Origin: Enoplolaimus lenunculus
Taxonomy: Eukaryota; Nematoda; Enoplea; Enoplida; Thoracostomopsidae
Reading direction: 5' to 3'
Length of the DNA stretch: 64,000 nt
Assembly: GCA_030248215.1 (NCBI GenBank)
Contig: JASANG010003922.1
Coordinates: 88,501-152,500, forward strand
A program made the translations under genes and the position numbers. The notes under the pieces are model-generated. The model made no database searches. It worked only from the letters and a program-made list of their open reading frames with translations, and had not been told where the DNA came from. This document shows, piece by piece, positions 10,567 to 22,660 of the stretch (position 1 is the stretch's first letter; every line of letters begins with the position of its first letter).

Positions 10567-12059
10567 ACATTGGGCTGGGCTAGGCCAAATCGGAATTGGG
10601 CTAGGCTAGGCCAATTCGGAATTGGGCCAGGCGAGGCCAATTCGGAATTGTGCTAGGCAAGGCCAATTCGGAATTAAGTTAGGCGAGGCCAATTCGAAAT
10701 TGGGCTAGGCGAGGCCAATTCGAAATTGGGCTAGGCGAGGCCAATTCGAAATTGGGCTAAGCGAGGCCAAATCAGAATTGGGCTAGGCTAGGCCAATTCG
10801 AAATTGGGCTAGCCTAGGCCAACTCGGAATTGGCCTAGCCTATGCCAACTCGGAATTGGCCTTGCCTAGGCCAACTCGGAATTGGGCTAGCCTAGGCCAA
10901 CTCGGAATTGGGCTAGCCTAGGCCAACTCGGAATTGGGCTAGCCTAGGTCAACTCGGAATTGGGCTAGCCTAGGTCAACTCGGAATTGGGCTAGCCTAGG
11001 TCAACTCGGAATTGGGCTAGCCTAGGTCAACTCGGAATTGGGCTAGCCTAGGCTAGCTCGGAATTGGGCTAGCCTAGGTCAACTCGGAATTGGGCTAGCC
11101 TAGGTCAACTCAGAATTGGGCTAGCCTAGGTCAACTCGGAATTGGGCTAGCCTAGGTAAACTCGGAATTAGGCGAGCCTAGGTAAACTCGGAATTGGGCG
11201 AGCCTAGGTAAACTCGGAATTGGGCTAGGCTAGGCCGATTCAAAATTGGGCTAGGCTAGGCCAACTCGGAATTGGGCTAGCCTAGGCCAACTCGGAATTG
11301 GGCTAGCCTAGGTCAACTCGGAATTGGGCTAGCCTAGCTCTCGGTCAACTCAGCCCCGAATTGGGCTAGGCTAGGCCAATTCGGAATTGTGCTAGGCAAG
11401 GACTAGCCAGTAATTAGGGCTAGCCTAGGTCAACTCGGAATTGGGCAAGCCTAGGAACGAGGCCAGCCTAGGTAAACTTGGAATTGGGCTACGCGAGGCT
11501 AAATCAGAATTGGGCTAGGCTAGGCCAATTCGAAATTGGGCTAGCCTAGGTCAACTCGGAATTGGGCTAGCCTAGGTCAACTCAGAATTGGGCTAGCCTA
11601 GGTCAACTCGGAATTGGGCTAGCCTAGGCTAGCTCGGAATTGGGCTAGCCTAGGTCAACTCGGAATTGGGCTAGCCTAGGTCAACTCGGAATTGGGCTAG
11701 CCTAGGTAAACTCGGAATTAGGCGAGCCTAGGTAAACTCGGAATTGGGCGAGCCTAGGTAAACTTGGAATTGGGCTAGGCCAGGCCAACTCGGAATTGGG
11801 CTAGGCTAGGCCGATTCAAAATTGGGCTGGGCTAGGCCGATTCGGAATTGGGCTAGCCTAGGCCAGCTCGGAATTGGGCTAGCCTAGGTCAACTCGGAAT
11901 TGGGCTAGCCTAGATCAACTCGGAATTGGGCTAGCCTAGGCTAGCTCGGAATTGGGCTAGCCTAGGTCAACTCGGAATTGGGCTAGCCTAGGTCAACTCA
12001 GAATTGGGCTAGCCTAGGTCAACTCGGAATTGGGCTAGCCTAGGTAAACTCGGAATTGG
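10567..12059 (+). repeat. 26-bp minisatellite, block 1
   Basis: About 57 copies of a 26-bp unit built from AATTGGGCTAGCCTAGG followed by TCAACTCGG. Common variants are GGGCTAGGCTAGGCC, GGGCGAGCCTAGGTAAAC and GGGCTAGCCTAGGTCAAC, which occur in runs and suggest block-wise duplication. The left end is the most degenerate. The unit holds the palindromes GCTAGC and CCTAGG. Around 11335-11480 the register is scrambled. Confidence 0.9.
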
Positions 12060-14296
12060 TGTAGAGAGGTGACTGCCCTGTCACCTCGCTCCTTTTTGAA
12101 AACAATTTCACCGGCCCGGTTACTGCCGAAATTAGCACAAAAGGGCATAATGTGTGCAGCGGAGACAGGATTTTCAGGATTGCAAGCTTGCGATCCTGCA
12201 TTTTACTGAACTCCAGGCACCTGCAATTGTAATGGAATTTGGATTAATTTGGGGTACCACAGTTTTCATAACCGAGTTCCTAATGCCTCTTCTCTAGTTA
12301 CCGGCCCAGGTTTTAGCGGATCAAACACACACAGCTGTGTGTGCTCCTTCCTGGCTTTTGCCTGGTTGGTTTTCTGTTTTCTGGTATCTCATTTCTATGC
12401 AGCTGCTTGGCAGCTTTCTGCAACTAGTTTGCAAACTAGCAAACAAATTTGCATAAATTGGTTACTTTTCGAAAAATTATCGAAATTTATGCAAATTTCG
12501 AAGTTCGATATGCAAATTAACCTTTAATTAGCCAAAATCTTCGGCGATAAAAGCGCTCAAATCTCAGTTTCAGAAGCGCAGTAGTCTTACTTTATCGGCA
12601 AGTGTTGTACTGTATCACCACACTGCGCTTGGTATTGCTATTGGTTTTGTTTGCATTTGATTTTTTTATAAACGATTTCCTTGTCCAGTGTAAACTCCGT
12701 GGCATGGAGAATAGGATGTTATTAGGTGGTACCTGCCCGCGGCAGCGGGCAGGTTCGTTGTGGGTGGATATCTGCAATTGTTGTCATTGCAGAGGGGCTG
12801 ATTTACCCGGTATGATCGGGTTGACTCGGCAAAATCAACATGGTCGGCCGCTTTCACGGCCGGTGCATGCCATACCCGAAATTGTGGTAAGGCTTTTCTA
12901 CATTTACACCTGCATGTTCCTACTTGCGCTATACAAAAGCGTACTCGCCCATCAAATTATTGCGGAAATTCAGGCCACCATATAAGAGGTGTATCATAAT
13001 TTCAGCCAAGTTTGCATACTGTTCTAAATTAGTTTATTTGGCTCAAAAATGGCGGAATAGCCCGACAGTAGGGTTTCATCACCGCTTAACCCGCACGCGC
13101 CGTAGTTTCAGCCCTCGACCTCTGACGCCAGGTGGGTAGCTTCTCACCTGACACCGGAGGTCTAGGCGGAATTGGAGGCAATGCAGTTACAAAACATCGT
13201 GGATGACGCACATAGGGTAATGTTGTTTTTGAGCCAAGGCTACTTGTTTATGTCATCAGTAGTTAGTAACGTTTACTAAACGGTTTTCGTGAAGTTTCTT
13301 TAGTTGCTAATAAATTTTTAACTCTGTGGTAGTTCTAGTGCTTGTTAGATGATCCATCCGTTTCGCGTTGCTTAGGCTTAAGCGATCCACCCGCATGGTG
13401 GGGACCTCAGCCTAGCTCCCTTTTCGCATAGTATTTATCACACACGTTAGCTAGCACCAGCTCATTCCAGACTAGTCTGTACTCTATCTCTTAGTTTCGC
13501 TCTTACCTTCTAGGCCTCGCTTTTCTGTCATCTCCGCTGGGTCGACCCGTCTTTTTCTTAGTTTCCCGAGTGCTAGTCTAGTCACCCGCGGGTCGTGTGT
13601 ATAGGTTGCTTAGCGTGCATAAGCAATATAGAGTACGTGTTTTAGCCTGGACGCGAATTGGTGCTAGTTGAATACTAAGGATATTTTATCAGTTTAAATA
13701 GTAGCCCGCAGTCGAAAAGGAAAATAGTAAGCGAAATTTTATCTAGTTGATAAGTAGTCGGTTAATATTGATATCGATTAGAATTTGCCAAGCGTACGCA
13801 TTTTATCCAGATTTGTGATATCAAGCACAGGAATAGTGATCGATGCGAGCCGAAATTTTTCAACAGCTCGCAAAGTTTGCTTAGCTCGCTGTCATTTAAT
13901 TTTATTTGCTGTCACTTAGCTTGGTGACAAGTGCCCTTCTAGTCAGATTCCATCCGCCGTTGCAACGGCTTGGTTGTATCGTTGTGCATGTACGATTCCG
14001 AGCATTGGCGGCTTATGGCTACGCTTAGGCTTAGGGCTGTTGACTGAATTTAGCCATTTCAGCTAGCTGCTCTCAGGCTTAGTGAAGTTGCTTCGCTCGG
14101 ATCGCACATGGGTGGCGATGTAGCTCAGGCCGGGAGACATTTCTTTCATGTTGGAATCCTCGTAACCCTCTCGTGTTGGTGACTTTCGGACTTACCTACC
14201 CCAGTCACGGGACGCTGCAAAATCGCGAAAGAGCTGTTTAATTTTCCATCATAGGTCAAAAGTTGCCGAGGGTAGGCGGCCACAAAACTTTTAGAC
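12060..14296. mobile_element. 2.2-kb insertion splitting the minisatellite, possibly a solo LTR
   Basis: The 26-bp array stops at 12059 after AATTGG and resumes at about 14297 with AATTGGG, so unrelated sequence is inserted with AATTGG on both sides (the array itself contains that word, so it is weak proof of a target duplication). The insertion begins TGTAGAGAGGTGAC, has a TATAAA at 12667 and an AATAAA at 13309, and encodes no recognisable protein. That layout fits a long solo LTR, but no partner copy is present. It could also be another insertion type. Confidence 0.35.
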
Positions 14297-15871
14297 TTAT
14301 AATTGGGCGAGCCTAGGTAAACTCGGAATTGGGCGAGCCTAGGTAAACTCGGAATTGGGCTAGGCCAGGCCAACTCGGAATTGGGCTAGGCCAGGCCAAC
14401 TCGGAATTGGGCTAGGCCAGGCCAACTCGGAATTGGGCTAGGCCAGGCCAACTCGGAATTGGGCTAGGCCAGGCCAACTCGGAATTGGGCTAGCCTAGGC
14501 CAGCTCGGAATTGGGCTAGCCTAGGTCAACTCGGAATTGGGCTAGCCTAGGTCAACTCGGAATTGGGCTAGCCTAGGCTAGCTCGGAATTGGGCTAGCCT
14601 AGGTCAACTCGGAATTGGGCTAGCCTAGGTCAACTCGGAATTGGGCTAGCCTAGGTCAACTCAGAATTGGGCTAGCCTAGGTCAACTCAGAATTGGGCTA
14701 GCCTAGGTTAACTCAGAATTGGGCTAGCCTAGGTCAACTCAGAATTGGGCTAGCCTAGGTCAACTCAGAATTGGGCTAGCCTAGGTCAACTCAGAATTGG
14801 GCTAGCCTAGGTCAACTCAGAATTCGGCTAGCCTAGGTAAACTCGGAATTGGGCTAACCTAGGTAAACTCGGAATTGGCCTAGCCTAGGTCAACCCAGAA
14901 TTGGGCTAGCCAAGGCCAACTCGGAATTGGGCTAGCCTAGGCCAACTCGGAATTGGGCTAGCCTAGGCCAACTCGGAATTGGGCTAGCCTAGGCCAACTC
15001 GGAATTGGGCTAGCCTAGGCCAGCTCGGAATTGGGCTAACCTAGGTCAACTCGGAATTGGGCTAACCTAGGTCAACTCGGAATTGGGCGAGCCTAGGTAA
15101 ACTCGGAATTGGGCGAGCCTAGGTAAACTCGGAATTGGGCGAGCCTAGGTAAACTCGGAATTGGGCTAGGCCAGGCCAACTCGGAATTGGGCTAGGCTAG
15201 GCCGATTCAAAATTGGGTTAGCCTAGGCTAGCTCGGATTTGGGCTAACCTAGGTCAACTCGGAATTGGGCTAGCCTAGGTCAACTCGGAATTGGGCGAGC
15301 CTAGGTCAACTCGGAATTGGGCGAGCCTAGGTCAACTCGGAATTGGGCGAGCCTAGGTCAACTCGGAATTGGGCGAGCCTAGGTAAACTCGGAATTGGGC
15401 GAGCCTAGGTAAACTCGGAATTGGGCGAGCCTAGGTAAACTCGGAATTGGGCTAGGCCAGGCCAACTCGGAATTGGGCTAGGCTAGGCCGATTCAAAATT
15501 GGGCTAGCCTAGGCTAGCTCGGAATTGGGCTAACCTAGGTCAACTCGGAATTGGGCTAGCCTAGGTCAACTCGGAATTGGGCGAGCCTAGGTAAACTCGG
15601 AATTGGGCGAGCCTAGGTAAACTCGGAATTGGGCGAGCCTAGGTACACTCGGAATTGGGCGAGCCTAGGTAAACTCGGAATTGGGCGAGCCTAGGTACAC
15701 TCGGAATTGGGCGAGCCTAGGTAAACTCGGAATTGGGCGAGCCTAGGTAAACTCGGAATTGGGCTAGGCTAGGCCGATTCGGAATTGGGCTAGGCTAGGC
15801 CGATTCGGAATTGGGCTAGGCTAGGCCGATTCGGAATTGGGCTAGGCTAGGCCAATTCGAAACTGGGTTAA
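14297..15871 (+). repeat. 26-bp minisatellite, block 2
   Basis: About 60 further copies of the same unit in the same orientation as block 1. Runs of variants (GGGCGAGCCTAGGTAAAC; GGGCTAGGCCAGGCCAAC; GGGCTAGGCTAGGCCGATTC) recur in the same order at about 15095-15200, 15370-15490 and 15580-15780, indicating larger duplicated blocks of a few hundred bases. Confidence 0.9.
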
Positions 15872-16405
15872 TTATAACTTGGACTACAACACAGTGCAAA
15901 TCTCAAGATAGCCACCAACTAATAAAGATCAGGTGCAGACAGTTTTCCTCGGGATCCGAGAACGCAATAGTTACTTTAACCTTAACCCGAATTTTCTGCT
16001 CAAGATTAAGCTTAGGTATAGGCTTATCCTCACGCTTATACGCTTACTATCAGGGAATATATTGGCCATTTTTGTTGCAAGTGTGAGCGGTACTATTCCT
16101 AGCCGTTTTTGTTGGCAAGTGTGAATAGTAACTAGTATATATTCCACCTCAATGGCAATCATTGCGAAATAGGCAAGATAGGATGCACCAAGATAATTTG
16201 TTTTTAATTTAAACTATGCATTAAAATCACAATTACACCCGAACTTGTTTACTGGAATAAAATACAAAGTACATGAAACCATAATTGCAATAAATAGCAC
16301 AACAAAACAATCCCGTTTTAAGATAGATAACGAAACCCAACACTCATCGGGACTACAGAGGAACTAACGCAAATCTGCGGTGAATTATTTGTTGCAAAAC
16401 AATTG
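15872..16405. other. Gene-free stretch
   Basis: AT-rich unique sequence. No gene, element ends or array were recognised. Confidence 0.4.
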
Positions 16406-16752
16406 CTGCAGTGACCGAAATAGGAAGGGGACTGATATTTATTCGGACTTTCAAAGGGTACCCTCTGTTATTCGGTTACGAACTGCTATTTATTTTAAAC
16501 CCGTATGATGTCGCCCTTTGTTAATATGTATCCGTATTAGTATGCTTTAAAGTTTCTAACTCAACTTTATTTGGTCCTGGAGTCATTTATGCACTTCAAC
16601 TAGTCATATATAATTGGCATTTATGAACAGGTCTAATTAGGGATTAGGGACTCTGTCCGCTTACGGACTCTATTAGGGATACGGAGTCCTATTGATTGGG
16701 GCGCCAAATGGGGACCAATTTCTTATTACTTCCCCCTCTTATTTCACTACAG
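16406..16752. mobile_element. Miniature element with CTGCAGTGACC ends, copy 2
   Basis: It begins CTGCAGTGACCGAAATAGG and ends CCTCTTATTTCACTACAG. The interior shares TTTATTCGGACTTTC, GGTACCCTCTGTTATTCGG and GACTCTATTAGGGATACG with copy 1 at 7279-7699. It is about 75 bp shorter than copy 1. Its flanks no longer show a clean TA pair. Confidence 0.65.
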
Positions 16753-17411
16753 TGTATGCGTAACGAAATGAAGAAACAAAACCCATTTCAACCAGTAAAA
16801 TACAATGTAATATTATTATCCTCCTTTGATAATAAAAGACTGCAATTTTTCAATATGTATTATATTAGAACCTTTCAAAGGCATTTTTTACATAATACCG
16901 ATAATTTTTATTTATACCAAGAAATAAATCAGAGGCTCAACAATTTTCAAACCATCAGTCAAACCTAAAACTTTAAACACATTCGCTGCCTTGGTGCTAA
17001 AGCGTATTGGAATTTTCGTCATTTTCAACTTTGCAGTCAGGCTTACTCCGCATTAGATTTTTTGTGAAGTAAAAATTTAATCGTCAACGGCGGCCGCACA
17101 ATAGAACAGCCTCGAGTTTCAAAATATGAAACGACGGTCGCAAACAGAAATATATAACAGCGGAGTTCAAACGCGAAAAAACGCAAACACAGAAATTGCT
17201 ACTTCGCTTACTGCGTTTGCGCGTGCAATGTCATCAGCGCGTTTGAACCTTTCTAAGCTCACAACGTAGTTACGTTTTTAGCAAAGCAACTACAGTTGCC
17301 TTTCGAATCGGGATTGTAAAGCGACCAAAAATATCTCATACTATGATTTGTGCCAAAGTTGCGCTCTCTCGTCTGAAATGTCTTAATTAGGCCCATAACT
17401 TTAAGTATTAT
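16753..17411. other. 3' flank of the GH27 gene
   Basis: No second gene is seen. On the minus strand an AATAAA lies at 16907-16912, about 500 bp past the GH27 stop codon, and could be its polyadenylation signal. Nothing else is clear. Confidence 0.35.
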
Positions 17412-20400
17412 CTATATGAAAAACACTCGCCCACCGCGTATTCGTAGTTTAAAAGGACATTTACGACGAAAAATTATTAACAACGCGATAAAACCTATTA
17501 TTAATAGTGGACCTTGGAGATGTACGAGCAAACTGCCTAAATCGCTACCTGCAAGTACACTTGAAAGACTGGGGTTAATAGGCAAAGAAATCAATTTATA
17601 CACAACCACTTCGTTTGGTCCAATTGCAGTTGAGATTAATGAATTTTCTGATAGAGCAACTGATTTATGAACACATATTTTTACAGGATCTTCTATACTT
17701 GAAAAAATCTCGTTCATAGTATAGCAGAGAACTGACTTGTCGAGCATAACGTTGCCTTTTTCGAGTACGTCTCTCATATCGAACTTCGTCGAAACCTACA
17801 AATTTAGCACAATATTTACGCGTGTTATCCTGAAATGCATTTTATTATTGTTTTGTGTGCGTTACATAAAATGATGACCCAGCGAAAAACTTTAAGCTTG
17901 CACTCATTTGTAACCCAACCGCTGTAAACTACATTAATTTATGTTTATGCTAGATCGAGAAAAATTCAGTCACAAGTAGAAATATGTGCACCACCAAATT
18001 TCATGGGATTGCTCGTTTTTGAACGCAACCGCTTGTAAACGCGATTTGAACTGCTCACGATTACTGCAACCATTACCGCAACACCAGCCACGATTACATA
18101 GTGCACTAAATTCTGTCTGCGACAGTAACTGACAACTACACGTCACTCGACTTACCGGTCTAGTTTCATGTACATTAAATAGCAACACAACATACGAATA
18201 GTGATCACCGACATAGCTTTTAGAAACTGGAATTATTGGTTTTAAGTAAAAGTCGATGCCTTCTTGCTAAAACAAGCACTACACAACACAATTATTGGTC
18301 ATGCTTAACGTCGAAAATTTAATAATATTGCAATATTGCACGCCCATATGTTCTGTTTTTAAACACAATACAGCTAAAACCGAAGATCCAAAGAACAGAT
18401 AATTTTAATAAAATTAATTTTAAATCATTTATAAGTATATTTCTGGCAAACCTTTGCTTCCAAGGTTCCACATCAACTATGTACATATCGCTAAACGGTT
18501 TAAAACATCAGCCAAACAGTATCCATAAGATAATTTAACATTTCGCAGGCAGGGGTCGAAAATTAAAACAAGAAACAGTAAACGCACCTTGAAAACTTTC
18601 AAACCCATTTTTCCAAGTGGGTCTTGATTTATTGCAATCAAATCTTCGTTGAGTAAAATTTCTTTATGACCTACGATATTGGAACAAGTTAAACACGACA
18701 TGCCTAAAAATCTGGTTTGGGAAGCGTCGAATTACATTAAACCAATAAATATGTGTTGTTTTTTGCAAACATCGCCGGTAACTGAAAAAAATGTCATCAT
18801 TATAATAATCAGAAATGCATATGTTGCAGGTTAAGGACAAAACCAACTTTTAAGTGCAAATAAAACTAATGTCTTAAGCATAGACAAACTTGCAGAAAAA
18901 TATATTACAGGAAAACAAAAATACTTAATTCGTTCTAAAAGCAAGTTTACATAATATGGTATCTAAATACCACCAACTTTGCGTACTTAGCATCGTCAAA
19001 ATATTAAAGCCTTTAAAAAGCTTCTGCTTCACCTTTCCACATTTACCTGGTGCCATGTCTCGTAAATCGTTTGACATTAGCAGCGGCGCGGACCACAGGC
19101 ACCAAAAAGCCATCTGTACCTTTGCCTCGGCAACCGATATGCCGGGATTGCCAATGACAAGCTGCAAATGTTAATCACTAACCGAAAAACAAAGTTCGAT
19201 GTGATTTTACAAATTTTGCCGAGGTTTTATTTTACACTTGAAATTTTTTTACCAACAAATATACACGAAATTGGCCCAAATACTTAATAACGGCTGGAAC
19301 AACATAATTACGCTCGTCGTCTAACCAGTACAACACTATATTTACACGGCATAGAAGTCAAACCGCTCCATTATACCTTTCACAATAATCTTTTGCAGCC
19401 GAATACCAAAAACGAAATTCAGGTTACCGACCTTGTGCCAATTTCCAAAACAATAACAACCCTAGCAAAGATCGTAAACTAGGTATGTAAATGTAAAACA
19501 ACGTACCATATCTGGATCATTCCACTGGCCTGGTTTATGATATTGAGCAAGATTAGCGCCGTGCTTGTCGTAAAATTGAATTATTGCCCGGATTGATTTG
19601 AACGAAATAGCGATATCGTGATAGTTGCGCCACATATTGCAGTACTGTACAATCTCATCATATGGAGGCTAAAACGTAAAGCCATTATTGAACAGATCAA
19701 TTTAAAAAATTTCATATTGACCCGATGTCGTACGGTTATAATGGAAACGACCACAACGAAAGGCTTAAAAATGAGTAACCCACAACTGCGCTTTCACCGA
19801 TCCGTTGAAATCTGGTATCCGGTGAATTTATACCAAGTTACCAGGGTGCAACCGGAATTACAATTTACCGGAACCGGAACCGGAATTTGAAAATTTTACC
19901 GGAACCGGAACCGGAAAGTGAAATATGCATTTCACCAAAAATTTCATTTTAATCTTCTTTTTTTGTTCTATTATTTGTGAAATAACCTTAGTCGAACATA
20001 GGTATTTATTTTATTTGTTGTATTTTAGACTTTCGTCGTCGACTGAAGTGAAATCCACCATCAATGGCTTATATTCGGAGGACAAGTGGCTTTCAAAAGA
20101 GATTCTTAAAAATTAGCAAAGTTAAGAAAACGGCCAAATTTTAACACCGGAATTTTTAAATCCGGTAAAAATTTACCGGAACCGGAACCGGAAGGTGAAA
20201 AAATGCCGGAACCGGAATTCCGGTTGCACCCTGCAAGTTACGTAACTGTAACCCGCCGGATGTCAATCGTTCGCTGGATATTAAACCTGCAAGTGGAATT
20301 CTGCCCAAAACACATCGAAATGCAGCCGGAACAGTGTTGTAGTGTTTGGTTTGTATAATACACAACTACACAAGTTAAACGTTTACCTCAATATCATGGG

Positions 20401-21921
20401 TGAGCAAATAGTACGGCCAACTGCACGAGAAAACCATTGGTCGACCAGTATCGTTTAAAGCTTTGAACATGCCTTTGTAAGCTTAAAACAAAGCCTTTTT
20501 GAATTTCGAAGCAGCTACAGCACGCTTTTAATCTCATAAACACATTCTATGTATATACATATCTACGTACATGCAATTACCCTTAGAAGCACAGATGTTT
20601 CTAAATTTTTCACATACAGAGGCGTTTCTAAAAAGTTTACACAATAACCGCTACATACATATATGTACGTAAATTAGCTACAACCGCGTGATACCAGAAC
20701 AAACAATTGACACACTTGAACAGTAACCGAATCGAAAAAGCGCAATAGAAGTTATATACCACTTGCATACCATCGCCTAAATTTTCAGGTTTATTAAAGC
20801 ACGCGTCAAATTTAAACATATCAACATTCCATGAAGCGAAAGTTCGAGCATCAGTTACAAAATCTTCAGAAGTGGTTCCAGTAAAGCCCATACAAGACCG
20901 CTTTCCAAAATTGGAATAAATTCCAAATTTCAAACCTTTGTCATGAACCTGCCAAAACACAAAGCAAAAAGTTTGCTTGATGCATACATATATCGATAAA
21001 CAATGACGGAAACAAAAATAAAAAAATTACAATTATTTAGGGTTCTGTAGCAGTACCTCAAACTAAATACTAATTTTTGTTGTACAGACAACTTTACACT
21101 TATCAGGGTGATACAAACACAATTCGTAAGTTAAAAATAAGACATTACAATAAAGATTAGCTAGAATGCTTACACCTAACAATATGTATTTTGATTTAAT
21201 CAAGAACGCTAGTAATTCATTGTAATAAATAATTCATAAAAGGTTTTTCTCATTCCGTTACTTGTTCTGATAACCATGGAATACCGTGACTGAATCGTTC
21301 TGGATCTGCTGTTAGTTTGCCATCGCTAGATCGCGTTTTCGTTGTCCAACAGTCATCTATATTGAGCTGTGTGTAACCAGCTGCGGCGTAGCCTTCATCG
21401 ACAAGTATTGATGCCATTTCAATGAACAGATCTTCTCTAAATGGCATTTACTCCATTGTCTCAAAGTTGCAGTATTATAAGCCAGGGCCTACTTTCAAAC
21501 AGTTAGCCTAAGCAATTCACTTTGACTTAGGATAAAATTTAATACCAAATACGTTTAAAAGTAAAGACTGGCACCGCTTGGATTCCGAATAGGTAAAAAA
21601 TAGGTTCCGTCGGTGGCAGCTTAAAGGATCTGTCTTTAAAAAACTAAAGCATCAGTCAAATTAAATGTTATTACAGAATGCAAACTTTTCTTTAATCTAC
21701 AACAAAGTTATAATTTTCAAGTTATAAATACTATACCTTATACAGTAATTGGGATACTTCAAACAGTCAATGTTACACATAAATCGGGTCCACGACAACC
21801 AACCCATGGGTGGAGTTTGGGTAAGTCCATTGTCGAGTGCATAACACCTCTTGTTCAATGTCAAGAAACACAATACATTAACTGCAGTTATTGCTTTTGC
21901 TGCTAAATTCCATACAGTCAT
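17412..21921 (-). CDS. GH27 alpha-N-acetylgalactosaminidase / alpha-galactosidase with C-terminal membrane segment
   Basis: Ten exons on the minus strand: 21737-21921, 21262-21436, 20771-20948, 20387-20481, 19507-19668, 19047-19161, 18588-18670, 18452-18490, 18156-18216, 17412-17795; about 491 aa. Family role: removes terminal alpha-GalNAc or alpha-galactose from glycans and glycolipids, normally in lysosomes. A signal peptide (1-28) precedes [16 protein letters not shown], where the mature human enzyme also begins. The nucleophile is D168 (DMFKFDACF) and the acid/base D229 (WRNYHDI). The specificity loop reads SCSWPYY: Ser200 is as in NAGA, while Tyr203 replaces the small Ala. After the usual C-terminal beta domain a hydrophobic segment ([18 protein letters not shown]) predicts a type I anchor. 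All phases agree except exon 7 to 8, where the strong donor at 18587 does not match the acceptor at 18491, so that junction is uncertain. Intron 4 carries a hAT-type element. Confidence 0.88.
19842..20233 (+). mobile_element. hAT-type miniature element, CAGGGTGCAACCGG subfamily, copy 1
   Basis: 392 bp with ends CAGGGTGCAACCGGAATTAC and CCGGTTGCACCCTG, flanked by a perfect 8-bp duplication CAAGTTAC. Subterminal repeats of GGAACCGG/CCGGTTCC lie inside both ends. It sits in an intron of the GH27 gene. It holds a 63-codon open frame (19925-20116) that also survives in copies 39748-40150 and 50509-50899. Confidence 0.9.
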
Positions 21922-22485
21922 TTACTTCAATTTATTTAACGGCGGCGTATTTTACTTCCTGAAAATGTCAACTGCATGTTTACAAACAATGTCAGTATAA
22001 TAATTTGTTACCATGTTTTGTACTGTGTTGCAAAGATATATGCTACTGTTTCACATAAATTTTGAAAAGAAAGTTATTTGAGTTGAAGTTACAATAAGCT
22101 TGACCTTCAAAATAAATAAACTCCATAATAACTCTATTGCACTGTTGGTGTCATTTAAAGTTTAAGAATCCACACGTGACCGAATGAAATATAGAAACCA
22201 ACGATTACATAAAATTTTTCAGCAAGTGTTTTGCAACCTTTAGCACTTCCAATAAACAAACCGTGAAAAAAGCAGCCATATATTTTCCTGCATGTTCAGT
22301 AATGAAATTTTCCAGTTTTACAAATATATTATCGGTGCGTTTGGCTTTAATTTGTGCAAAATTGAGGACCGCAGGTGTCGGTATTTGTAACATATAAACC
22401 TATCACGGAATTTTTTAATACACTGCACTTATACGCTAATATGTTAACCGCGTAATTCCGCTTCACATTCGGCTCAGCAAGCTTT
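21922..22485. other. 5' flank of the GH27 gene
   Basis: This should contain the promoter of the GH27 gene transcribed leftwards from 21921. No clear core element was identified and no other gene is seen. Confidence 0.3.
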
Positions 22486-22489
22486 GTCT

Positions 22490-22660
22490 TCTGTTTCCGG
22501 TGTTGCAGGAAAAATCCAACCGTTGGAAAATCAGACCCCCGTCGAAATTTTACTAGGGAAACCGATGTGAGCTTTACTAGGAAAAATCATATCCCACGAT
22601 TCCCCTAACGCGCTTTTAATAGGAAAAATCGGACCACAGACTAATCTTTGCTGAGTGTTT
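22490..22660. repeat. Degenerate minisatellite (GGAAAAATC...AGAC type), part 1
   Basis: Repeats of the form CTAGGGAAA, TAGGAAAAATCATATC and TAGGAAAAATCGGACCACAG, one about every 50-55 bp. They match the array at 23260-23510 and overlap the end of the integrase remnant. Confidence 0.55.

Noticed and set aside
12602-12985. 127-codon frame in the 2.2-kb insertion as a gene
   Set aside because: No family resemblance, overlapping frames in other phases, and composition like the surrounding insertion.
10567-15871. CRISPR-like array
   Set aside because: The 26-bp units are directly adjacent with no unique spacers, and the window is animal nuclear DNA.
17416-17670. 84-codon plus-strand frame
   Set aside because: It is the antisense shadow of the last exon of the GH27 gene.
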